Positions 1-6,923 of a stretch of 6,936 nt of DNA are shown here, in pieces (position 1 is the stretch's first letter; each line of letters opens with the position of its first letter). The notes under the pieces were generated by a model. It saw only the letters and a program-made list of their open reading frames with translations. It did no database searches and had not been told where the DNA came from. Source of the DNA: an uncultured Bacteroidales bacterium (lineage in GTDB: Bacteria; Bacteroidota; Bacteroidia; Bacteroidales; Muribaculaceae); the NCBI GenBank assembly GCA_900554715.1, contig USIN01000095.1, positions 1-6,936 of the forward strand, written 5' to 3'. Position numbers and translations under genes: made by a program.

Positions 1-67
1 CCGACTCTACAAAGTCCTTTTCTTTATAGAGCGTGTCGTCGAGGTCGAAAGCTATGGTCATGGCCAT
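1..67 (-). CDS. HAD-superfamily hydrolase, N-terminal fragment (runs off the left edge)
   Basis: Only the first 22 codons lie in the window, reading MAMTIAFDLDDTLYKEKDFV and onward. The FDLDDTLY stretch is HAD motif I (DxDxT): Asp8 would be the nucleophile that forms the phospho-aspartyl intermediate and Asp10 the general acid/base. This motif directly after a short beta strand at the N-terminus is diagnostic of the superfamily, which mostly comprises phosphatases, phosphoglucomutases and dehalogenases. The substrate cannot be read from so short a piece. The ATG at 67-65 lies 4 bases past the TGA of the aminotransferase, implying translational coupling; a second in-frame ATG at 61-59 is a possible alternative start, and an in-frame stop (TAA, 94-92) limits any upstream extension. 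As the distal gene of a sugar-modification operon, a phosphatase acting on a sugar phosphate or sugar nucleotide intermediate is plausible, but that is inference from context. Confidence 0.8.
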   Translation of the reverse strand, partial: MAMTIAFDLDDTLYKEKDFVES

Positions 68-71
68 GATG

Positions 72-1202
72 TCAGCTGATTGTCCGGCGTATTATCGAGA
101 TGACTTCGTCGAGGTCACTGTCGGTCAGCGACGAACCGCTGGGCAGACACAGACCTGTGTCGAAAAGGTTCTCGCAGACGTTCGAACCATAGTAGGGCGC
201 GTCGGCGAATACTGGCTGCATGTGCATCGGGCGCCACAGCAGGCGTGACTCTATGCCGGCGTCGGCGAAGGCCAGACGCAGTTCGTCGGGCGTGTGGCCG
301 CTCGCCGGGTCGATCAGTATTGTCGTCAGCCAGAAATTCGAGTTGAAGTCGGCCGACGGATTGTCGTGGACGCTGATGGCCGCGATGTCGGCGAGTTCGC
401 TCATATAGATGGCGTGATTGCGCCGGCGGCTTTCGATGTGTGGTTCGAGCACTTCCATCTGGCCGCAGCCTATGCCTGCCGAGATATTGCTCAGGCGGTA
501 ATTGTAGCCTATGGTCTCGTGGTAATAATAAGGCCGGTTTTCGCGGGCCTGGGTAGCATAGAATTTGACGCGTCCGGCCGATTCTTTGTCGGGGCAGACG
601 AGTGCGCCGCCGCCCGAAGTGGTGATAATCTTGTTGCCGTTGAAGCTCAGGGCGCCGTAGTTGCCCCAGGTGCTGCATTTGCGGCCTTTATAGACCGAGC
701 CGAGAGCTTCGGCAGCGTCTTCGAGCACGGGGATGCCGTAGCGGGCTGCGATGTCGCATATCTCGTCGAGACGCGCCGGCATGCCGTAGAGATCTACCGG
801 AATGACGGCCTTGGGGTAGCGTCCGGTGATGCGGTGGCGTTCGACGATGGCGCGCTCGAGCTGCTCGGGGTTCATGTTCCAGCTGCCGGCCTCGCTGTCG
901 ACGAAGACAGGTCTCGCTCCCTGGTAGATTATGGGGTTGGCCGAGGCCGCGAAGGTGAATGACTGGCAGATGACCTCGTCGCCGGGAGCTACGCCGAGCA
1001 TCACGAGTCCGAGGTGGATGGCGGCTGTGCCGGCGCTGAGAGCCACGACGGCGTCAGTGTCGAGATATTTTTCAAGACGGTGCTCGAAGTCGTCGACGTT
1101 GGGTCCCAGAGGCAGCACCCAGTCGTCTTCAAAGGCTTTGTCGATATATTTTTTTTCATTGCCGCCGAGATGCACTCGCGACATAAGTATTCTTTCGTTC
1201 AT
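72..1202 (-). CDS. DegT/DnrJ/EryC1-family PLP sugar aminotransferase, PglE/EpsN-like
   Basis: A 376-residue protein of normal family length, starting at ATG 1202-1200 and ending at TGA 74-72. It is a fold-type I PLP enzyme that moves an amino group, usually from glutamate, onto a 4-keto nucleotide sugar in the cytoplasm. Visible landmarks are SAGTAAIH (56-63, cofactor phosphate binding), VLEDAAEALG (159-168, with Asp162 contacting the pyridine nitrogen), SFNGNKIITTSGGG (186-199, with Lys191 as the Schiff-base lysine), QARENRPYYYH (218-228), GYNYRLSN (232-239), and a C-terminal WRPMHMQP (323-330). The FNGNKIITTSGGG plus QAREN plus GYNYRLSN combination is what I remember of the PglE (UDP-N-acetylbacillosamine pathway) and EpsN enzymes, so a UDP-4-keto-6-deoxy-HexNAc substrate is the best guess. 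ArnB- or WecE-like specificity remains possible. It sits 15 bases after ugd and 4 bases before the HAD gene. The family call is firm; the substrate is inference, and no 4,6-dehydratase is in view. Confidence 0.93.
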   Translation of the reverse strand: MNERILMSRVHLGGNEKKYIDKAFEDDWVLPLGPNVDDFEHRLEKYLDTDAVVALSAGTAAIHLGLVMLGVAPGDEVICQSFTFAASANPIIYQGARPVFVDSEAGSWNMNPEQLERAIVERHRITGRYPKAVIPVDLYGMPARLDEICDIAARYGIPVLEDAAEALGSVYKGRKCSTWGNYGALSFNGNKIITTSGGGALVCPDKESAGRVKFYATQARENRPYYYHETIGYNYRLSNISAGIGCGQMEVLEPHIESRRRNHAIYMSELADIAAISVHDNPSADFNSNFWLTTILIDPASGHTPDELRLAFADAGIESRLLWRPMHMQPVFADAPYYGSNVCENLFDTGLCLPSGSSLTDSDLDEVISIIRRTIS

Positions 1203-1217
1203 GACAGTAAGTGTTTT

Positions 1218-2528
<1,311 letters not shown>

Positions 2529-2546
2529 AGTCTGTCTTTATTCTGT

Positions 2547-3614
2547 TTATCGTCCTGTCAGCAGCAGCGACAGAATTTTTGATTTTGAAATTATATAGTT
2601 GAGGCCGAGTGTCACGACTATCACCGCGGCGGCTCCGGCCGAAGCCACTGCGAGCAGCGGCACGAAAGCGAGGTTCATTTCGACGAGCGTCACGCGCATC
2701 CATCCCATCGGGAAGAGGAAAAAGTAGTGGAGCATGTAGATTTCGAGACTGTGGGTGCCGAGATAGCTCCACATCCTTGCCCATGGGCGGCCGTCTGGAT
2801 GCTCATGGCTGTAGGCTTCGGCGCTCCACGGCTTGACCACGGCGATGACTGTGATGGCGAGCGCGATATGGAAGAACGAACGCGCCGCCGAGACAACTAT
2901 GGGATGCGGATTGCCGAACTCCCATGGCCACGAGATGAAATAGAGCAGGGCGCCTCCGATGAGAAGCGACGCTGTCACTACCCCTGAGCTCGCGACGAGG
3001 CGGTTGAATCCGTCGGCGTGTCGTCGGGCGATGACGCCGGCCATAAACGCCGGGAAGAACTGCATCGTCAGACCCAGACCGAGAATGTCGACGGTGTCCT
3101 GAGGCAATACGACGTAGCAGAGGATGCCGAGCACGGCCCAGACGATGACTGTGACGGCAATTTCCTGCCACAGGACGCGGCATCGCTGCAAGATGCCGGT
3201 CAGAGCGCCATAGATGGCGATTATCTCGAAGAGACAGAGGGTAAACCAGTAGCCGTTTTTCCATTGGTCATGCCAAAGACCGCTCCACGTCGAGTCGAGC
3301 GGACTCTGAAGGCCCGAATGAGGGAAATAATATATCCATATCGAACTGACGACGACCATCGGCACGAGCAACTGGCGGGCGCGTTTCGCGAGATCGGGAC
3401 GCACGATGCCACCGCCCTGGGTCAGCTTGAGCGTCATTACGCCGCTGATAAAGAAAAACAGCGGCATGTGTATTTCGCCGATAAACTTGAATATGGCGGC
3501 GCGGTCGATTTCGCGTATACACATTGTCAGGATGTGCCCGGCCACAACCATAAAAATGGCTATGCCTTTGAGCATGTCGTAGTAGTGGAGTCGTTGTGAT
3601 GCGGGCCTTGTCAT
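2547..3614 (-). CDS. Acyltransferase-3 family integral membrane protein (probable glycan O-acetyltransferase)
   Basis: I place the start at ATG 3614-3612, giving 355 residues. The longer reading would need a TTG at 3635-3633, which overlaps the likely -7 promoter box and adds a non-conserved tail. The protein is strongly hydrophobic, with about ten predicted membrane segments. The family signature is at the N-terminus: RLHYYDMLKGIAIFMVVAGH (8-27), where Asp13, Lys16, Gly17 and His27 match the conserved R/D-KG-GH pattern. FIGEIHMPLFFFISG (44-58) and a C-terminal segment YLGTHSLEIYMLHYFF (284-299) with its conserved histidine complete the picture. Family members typically move acetyl or succinyl groups from cytoplasmic acyl-CoA to sugars in exported glycans. 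Being first in an operon with ugd and an amino-sugar transaminase, it most likely O-acetylates a surface polysaccharide or its precursor. The acceptor and acyl group cannot be read from sequence. It ends at TAA 2549-2547. Confidence 0.9.
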   Translation of the reverse strand: MTRPASQRLHYYDMLKGIAIFMVVAGHILTMCIREIDRAAIFKFIGEIHMPLFFFISGVMTLKLTQGGGIVRPDLAKRARQLLVPMVVVSSIWIYYFPHSGLQSPLDSTWSGLWHDQWKNGYWFTLCLFEIIAIYGALTGILQRCRVLWQEIAVTVIVWAVLGILCYVVLPQDTVDILGLGLTMQFFPAFMAGVIARRHADGFNRLVASSGVVTASLLIGGALLYFISWPWEFGNPHPIVVSAARSFFHIALAITVIAVVKPWSAEAYSHEHPDGRPWARMWSYLGTHSLEIYMLHYFFLFPMGWMRVTLVEMNLAFVPLLAVASAGAAAVIVVTLGLNYIISKSKILSLLLTGR

Positions 3615-3632
3615 ACCGGTTGATTTTAACTG

Positions 3633-3640
3633 CAAAACTA
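3633..3640 (-). promoter_or_regulatory. Candidate -7 box (TAGTTTTG) for the polysaccharide-modification operon
   Basis: Read on the minus strand this is TAGTTTTG, a perfect match to the Bacteroidota -7 consensus TAnnTTTG recognised by their primary sigma factor. The acyltransferase ATG lies 18 bases downstream, so transcription would start with a short leader of roughly a dozen bases. A good -33 TTTG at the usual spacing (about 19-21 bases) is missing: the nearest TTTG (minus strand, 3656-3653) is only 12 bases upstream, within the T7GCA7 palindrome. The call rests on the -7 box and position alone. Confidence 0.5.
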
Positions 3641-3644
3641 CGAC

Positions 3645-3660
3645 TTTTTTTGCAAAAAAA
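3645..3660. repeat. Perfect 16-bp palindrome TTTTTTTGCAAAAAAA between divergent promoters
   Basis: Seven T, GC, seven A, identical on both strands, with no loop. It supplies a TTTG on each strand and lies between the leftward -7 box (3640-3633) and the rightward box (3677-3685). A-tract DNA of this sort is bent and stiff and can act as an UP-element-like or factor-binding site; a symmetrical repressor site is another option. It is flanked on the right by a GC-rich stretch that includes the palindromic octamer GCGGCCGC (3663-3670). The function is not established by sequence alone. Confidence 0.6.
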
Positions 3661-3685
3661 GAGCGGCCGCCCCGTATAATTTTTG
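3649..3685 (+). promoter_or_regulatory. Weak candidate promoter for the TonB receptor operon
   Basis: A TTTG at 3649-3652 (right arm of the T-tract) could be the -33 element and TAATTTTTG at 3677-3685 an imperfect -7 element: it is TA-N3-TTTG rather than TA-N2-TTTG. The spacing of 24 bases is longer than the usual 19-21. A TATAAT also occurs at 3675-3680. Transcription from here would give a leader of about 35 bases before the ATG at 3726. This is the best-placed candidate I see, but each element is off consensus. Confidence 0.3.
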
Positions 3686-3697
3686 ACCTCGATTGCC

Positions 3698-3714
3698 GTT
3701 ATATATGGTATAAC
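3698..3714. repeat. Inverted repeat GTTATA-N5-TATAAC in the receptor leader
   Basis: Two perfect 6-base arms (3698-3703 and 3709-3714) flank TATGG and end 11 bases before the receptor ATG. The shape fits either an operator half-site pair or a small leader hairpin near the ribosome-binding region. The arms are AT-rich and short, so chance occurrence is quite possible. Confidence 0.35.
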
Positions 3715-3725
3715 CAATCAGAATA

Positions 3726-6158
3726 ATGTTTAAAACCGATATATCCCTGAAAATATGCGTCCTGACCTTGCTGCTCGCTTTCTGCGGCGAGGCTTTTGCC
3801 GCGTCGGTGAAAATCCACGGCAAACTGACCGACGAGAATAATGAACCCCTCGAATTCGCTTCGGTGCGTGTCGAGGGCACTGCAATCGGAGCCACAAGCG
3901 GCCTCGACGGCTTGTATACGCTTTCAGCTCCCGAGAGCGATACGATACGTGTGATTTTCACCTGTATCGGCTACGAGGATGCGCGCCGCCGTCTTGTCGA
4001 CGCAAAAGGCGACGTGACTCTCAACGTCAAGATGACGCCCGCGACATATACGCTCGGCGGAATCGAAGTGACCGATTATCAGAAGCAGACCGGCGCCATA
4101 CAGAAAATCGACGCCGATTCATATAAGCTCGCTCCTGACGTCAATGGCGGCAGCGTCGAGTCTCTTATCTCCACGATGGCCGGCGTCAGCTCTAACAACG
4201 AGATGTCGTCGCAGTACAGCGTCCGCGGCGGTTCTTATGACGAGAACAGTGTCTATATCAACGGCATCGAGGTCTATCGTCCGCAGCTTGTCAGCTCGGG
4301 TCAGCAGGAAGGCCTCAGCGTCATCAATCCCGACCTCGTCGGTGCCATAGGCTTCTCCACCGGTGGTTTCCCGGCGCAGTATGACGACCGCATGTCGAGC
4401 GTGCTCGACATCACCTACCGCGAACCCGAGGCTTTCGAGGGTTCATTGAGCGCCAGCCTTATGGGCGGCAGTTTTTCTCTCGGCACATCGGGAAAACGCT
4501 TCAAGCAGATCCACGGCATCAGATACAAAAGCAACTCGTCGCTCCTCAATTCTATGGACGAGAAAGGCGAGTATGACCCGCGCTTCTTCGACTATCAGAC
4601 CAACATGGCCTTTCAGATAAACCCGAAGTGGAAGGCCGGCTTCCTCGGCAACATCGCCATCAACAACTATAAGTTTGTGCCTCACAGCCGTTCGACCAAC
4701 TTCGGTACGTCGACCGATGCCAAGCAGTTCAAGGTCTACTTCGACGGCCTCGAAAAAGATAAGTTCGAGACTTATTTCGGCGCTTTCACCCTCGATTTCA
4801 AGCCTAATCGCGCCAACATGTTCACCCTCCTTGCCTCAGGCTTCCTCACAAACGAGCTTGTCACCTATGACATCAGCGGCGAATACTGGCTCGACCAGGC
4901 CGGTACGACCGGCGGCGGGGGCAACGGCGGCGCCATCGGCGGTGAGCTTGGTGTCGGTCGCTATCACGAACATGCGCGCAACCGTTTTAAAGCGAGTGTC
5001 TTCAGTCTTGGTCTGCGCGGTGCGACCGGCATCAGCAACCATAATCTCAATTATGGTCTGACAATGAATGCGACCAGAATTTTCGACCGCACACGCGAGT
5101 GGGAGCTGCGCGACTCGGCCGGTTACTCGCTGCCGACCGATCCCGACGCGCTCAAGGTGATATATAACCTCGATTCGCGTCACGACCTGTCGACAGTCAA
5201 GATGTCGATGTTTATTCAGGACACATACCGCCTGTCGACATCGGCTGGATATTTCAACATCAACGGTGGCCTCAGATTCTCTTACTGGGACTATAACAAG
5301 GAGTTCCTCGTCAGCCCGCGCCTAAGCGTCGGTTTCGTGCCCGAAAACGCTCCGAAGTGGTCGTTCCGTTTCGCGACAGGCCTCTACTATCAGTCGCCGT
5401 TCTACAAGGAATTCCGCCAGCCCGTCGAAGACGCCGACGGCAACACCGTCATCCGCCTAAACGAGAACATCAAGTCGCAGCGCAGTTTCCAGTTTATCCT
5501 CGGCAGCGACTACACGTTCAGAGCCTTCGACCGTCCGTTCAAACTATCAGGCGAAGCTTATTACAAGCTTTTGGGAAATCTCATCCCCTACGAAATCGAC
5601 AACCTCAAGATTGTATATGCCGGCGAGAATACCTCAAAGGGCTACACCATGGGCCTTGACTTCAAGCTTTTCGGACAGTTTGTGCCGGGCACCGATTCGT
5701 GGTTCAGTTTCTCGCTGATGAAGACTCAGGAAGACCTCAACGGCGTCAAGGTGCCGCGTCCGACCGACCAGCGCTACAGCTTCGCCCTGTTCTTTACCGA
5801 CTATTTCCCGAAATTCCCCAAACTTAAATTCAACCTCCGCGGCATCTTTTCCGACGGTCTGCCGGTGACACCCCCGCGAGGCAGCCGCGACAAAGGCTAC
5901 TTCCGTGCGCCGGCCTACAAACGTGTCGACATCGGTCTCGCCTACGGGCTGCTCACACCTAAGAAAGACGGTGAGCCGCGTTCGGGCTTTCTGCGTCACT
6001 TCAAGAGCGTCTGGCTCGGTCTCGACGTCTTCAACCTCTTCGACATCAGCAACGTCAGCAGCTATTATTGGGTAACTGACGTCAACGGCATCCAGTATGC
6101 CGTACCCAACTATCTCACCCGTCGCCAGCTCAACGTACGTCTCTCGATAGATTTCTGA
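3726..6158 (+). CDS. TonB-dependent outer-membrane receptor with N-terminal carboxypeptidase-regulatory-like domain
   Basis: An 810-residue outer-membrane transporter. Residues 1-25 form a signal peptide (charged MFKTDISLK, hydrophobic core, AFA|ASV cleavage). Residues about 27-103 are the beta-sandwich carboxypeptidase-regulatory-like domain common in Bacteroidota receptors (GKLTDENNEPLEFASVRVEG, then TSGLDGLYTL and IGYE). The plug follows, with VESLISTMAGVSS (144-156) and SVRGGSYDENSVYINGIEVY (165-184), and then the beta barrel ending in the aromatic C-terminus LNVRLSIDF (802-810), where the terminal Phe is the usual barrel-assembly signal. At 810 residues it is shorter than SusC proteins (about 1,000), and no SusD gene follows, so the ligand may be a metal chelate, small peptide or vitamin rather than a large glycan; this is inference. 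A glycine-rich stretch at 394-411 is probably an extracellular loop. The ATG at 3726 is chosen because the signal peptide starts there. The next gene begins 2 bases after its TGA. Confidence 0.93.
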   Translation: MFKTDISLKICVLTLLLAFCGEAFAASVKIHGKLTDENNEPLEFASVRVEGTAIGATSGLDGLYTLSAPESDTIRVIFTCIGYEDARRRLVDAKGDVTLNVKMTPATYTLGGIEVTDYQKQTGAIQKIDADSYKLAPDVNGGSVESLISTMAGVSSNNEMSSQYSVRGGSYDENSVYINGIEVYRPQLVSSGQQEGLSVINPDLVGAIGFSTGGFPAQYDDRMSSVLDITYREPEAFEGSLSASLMGGSFSLGTSGKRFKQIHGIRYKSNSSLLNSMDEKGEYDPRFFDYQTNMAFQINPKWKAGFLGNIAINNYKFVPHSRSTNFGTSTDAKQFKVYFDGLEKDKFETYFGAFTLDFKPNRANMFTLLASGFLTNELVTYDISGEYWLDQAGTTGGGGNGGAIGGELGVGRYHEHARNRFKASVFSLGLRGATGISNHNLNYGLTMNATRIFDRTREWELRDSAGYSLPTDPDALKVIYNLDSRHDLSTVKMSMFIQDTYRLSTSAGYFNINGGLRFSYWDYNKEFLVSPRLSVGFVPENAPKWSFRFATGLYYQSPFYKEFRQPVEDADGNTVIRLNENIKSQRSFQFILGSDYTFRAFDRPFKLSGEAYYKLLGNLIPYEIDNLKIVYAGENTSKGYTMGLDFKLFGQFVPGTDSWFSFSLMKTQEDLNGVKVPRPTDQRYSFALFFTDYFPKFPKLKFNLRGIFSDGLPVTPPRGSRDKGYFRAPAYKRVDIGLAYGLLTPKKDGEPRSGFLRHFKSVWLGLDVFNLFDISNVSSYYWVTDVNGIQYAVPNYLTRRQLNVRLSIDF

Positions 6159-6160
6159 AA

Positions 6161-6661
6161 ATGAAATACATTTATCCCGTTACAGCCCTGCTTCTATGCC
6201 TGTTTTCATCATGCGGCAAAAGCAATGATGCGCCCGAGCTGATAAAACGTCTGCCTGTCGATCGCGTCTTCAAAACCGTCATCCTGCCGGTTAAACTGTC
6301 AGAGACAACCGGCCTTGACGCCTATAAAGAAAAAGTTTATATCGTCAACTCGGTCGATGAGTTTCCCGACAACGAAATCATACCTTGCGACGACCTTGAA
6401 GCCGTTGATGTCGACTTCACCCGCCAGTCGATGATCATATCATACCAGCTGCAATTGGGCAAAATCGTCTCAGCCGAATACAAATGGCTTTACAACGACT
6501 GGGACGACCATTACACCCTCGACACCACCTTCAAAAAAATCAAAGACTCAGAATACGAAAACGGCGCTGTCGAAAACCTCTCATACATACGCAGCGCCCT
6601 TCTCGTCACCCGCATACCCTCTGACTCACGCATCTCCTGGTCATACCAAGTGAAAGAATAA
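6161..6661 (+). CDS. Small SPII lipoprotein of unknown function, coupled to the TonB receptor
   Basis: A 166-residue protein that I do not recognise as a named family. The N-terminus is a lipoprotein signal: MKYIYPVTALLLCLFSSCGK, with Cys18 as the predicted lipidated residue (FSSC lipobox; Cys13 lies in the hydrophobic core). GKSNDAPE after the Cys is only mildly acidic, a weak match to the Bacteroidota lipoprotein export signal, so surface exposure is uncertain. The mature part is about 149 residues, with aromatic and acidic patches (YKWLYNDWDDHYTLDTT, 107-123). The arrangement VYIVNSVDEFPD (59-70) then VDFTRQSMIISYQL (84-97) recalls small Bacteroidota lipoproteins with an 'error/insert then I/V-DF-x-x-x-x-hydrophobic' layout; that is weak memory, not a family call. 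Spacing of 2 bases after the receptor stop means cotranscription and likely coupling, so a helper or ligand-binding role for the receptor is plausible. It looks somewhat more AT-rich than the genes upstream. Confidence 0.85.
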   Translation: MKYIYPVTALLLCLFSSCGKSNDAPELIKRLPVDRVFKTVILPVKLSETTGLDAYKEKVYIVNSVDEFPDNEIIPCDDLEAVDVDFTRQSMIISYQLQLGKIVSAEYKWLYNDWDDHYTLDTTFKKIKDSEYENGAVENLSYIRSALLVTRIPSDSRISWSYQVKE

Positions 6662-6674
6662 AATCCCTCAATCG

Positions 6675-6686
6675 CAAAAATTTTTG
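6675..6686. terminator. AT-only palindrome CAAAAATTTTTG, possible weak terminator
   Basis: A perfect 12-bp palindrome starting 14 bases past the lipoprotein stop, followed by TTTC. The location suits transcription termination, but the stem lacks the GC pairs of a strong intrinsic terminator, so the call is tentative. Confidence 0.25.
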
Positions 6687-6714
6687 TTTCAGCTCCGAGC
6701 TTTAGCGAGGCTTT

Positions 6715-6745
6715 ATAGCTACAGTGCTCCATAAGCCAAAGCTAT
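6715..6745. repeat. Inverted repeat ATAGCT-N19-AGCTAT
   Basis: Six-base perfect arms at 6715-6720 and 6740-6745 around a 19-base spacer. An overlapping alternative pairs GGCTTTAT (6709-6716) with ATAAGCC (6731-6737) across one bulge. It is the first structured element after the lipoprotein gene; the stems are individually weak. Confidence 0.35.
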
Positions 6746-6753
6746 TAAAGTGC

Positions 6754-6773
6754 CGGCGACGAGCTCGTCGCCG
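6754..6773. repeat. Perfect 20-bp palindrome, half-site CGGCGACGAG
   Basis: CGGCGACGAG (6754-6763) is followed at once by its exact reverse complement (6764-6773). As RNA or single-stranded DNA it would form an 8-bp stem with a 4-base loop, very stable because of its GC content. No T-tract follows on the plus strand (TAATATC), and the minus strand has only CACTTTA, so it is not a textbook intrinsic terminator. A REP-like element or dimeric protein site are alternatives. Confidence 0.75.
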
Positions 6774-6799
6774 TAATATCAAATTTGTCTTTGTGCCGG

Positions 6800-6812
6800 C
6801 GGCTTGCAGCCG
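6800..6812. repeat. Hairpin CGGCT-TGC-AGCCG
   Basis: A perfect 5-bp stem with a 3-base loop. It directly overlaps the second copy of the direct repeat GTGCCGGCG (6793-6801), the first copy of which overlaps the 20-bp palindrome, so the two hairpins share a common lead-in. Confidence 0.5.
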
Positions 6813-6860
6813 AGTAAAGCGATTGAAACTCAAGCCGGAGTCCTGCAATTTTGTTAAACG

Positions 6861-6876
6861 CGGGCGCAGGCGCCCG
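6861..6876. repeat. Hairpin CGGGCG-CAGG-CGCCCG
   Basis: A perfect all-GC 6-bp stem with a tetraloop, preceded by TTGTTAAACG and followed by TTGCC. An extra G-T pair can extend the stem by one. It is the second most stable stem in the cluster. Confidence 0.6.
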
Positions 6877-6877
6877 T

Positions 6878-6923
6878 TGCCTATGCGCTTAGAGCCGCGT
6901 TAGCGGCGACAGTTCATTAGGCA
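6878..6923. repeat. Outer stem TGCCTA...TAGGCA enclosing a GCCGC-GTTA-GCGGC hairpin
   Basis: Outer arms TGCCTA (6878-6883) and TAGGCA (6918-6923) are exact reverse complements, and with one bulged T the stem extends by a further CG pair step (6875-6876 with 6924-6925). Inside sits a perfect 5-bp hairpin GCCGC-GTTA-GCGGC (6894-6907). The nested layout gives a cruciform-like 46-base element. CGGCGAC at 6904-6910 repeats the start of the 20-bp palindrome. Confidence 0.5.

Noticed and set aside
294..962. Long plus-strand open frame (222 codons) opposite the aminotransferase
   Set aside because: It is antisense to a gene with full catalytic motifs; its translation is Ala/Val/Asp-rich with no domain, and such mirror frames are expected in GC-rich coding DNA.
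3018..3599. Plus-strand open frame (193 codons) opposite the acyltransferase
   Set aside because: Highly charged shadow of a membrane-protein gene; the minus-strand reading has the acyltransferase-3 signature and membrane segments.
4836..5183. Minus-strand frame inside the TonB receptor
   Set aside because: Antisense to an intact receptor barrel with normal codon use; no evidence of a product.
6511..6732. Minus-strand frame of 73 codons overlapping the lipoprotein end and the hairpin region
   Set aside because: Most of it is antisense to the lipoprotein, the product has no recognisable feature, and no promoter box is evident upstream.
6668..6826. Long-range inverted repeat TCAATCGC (6668-6675) with GCGATTGA (6819-6826)
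   Set aside because: An 8-base match over 275 bases is expected by chance roughly once in two such stretches.
6851..6923. Integron attC-like site (GTTAAAC near 6853 and TAGGCA end)
   Set aside because: GTTAAAC fits the GTTRRRY core, but no matching RYYYAAC partner is found at the other end, and the paired arms do not show the attC R/L box layout. No integrase or cassette is visible.
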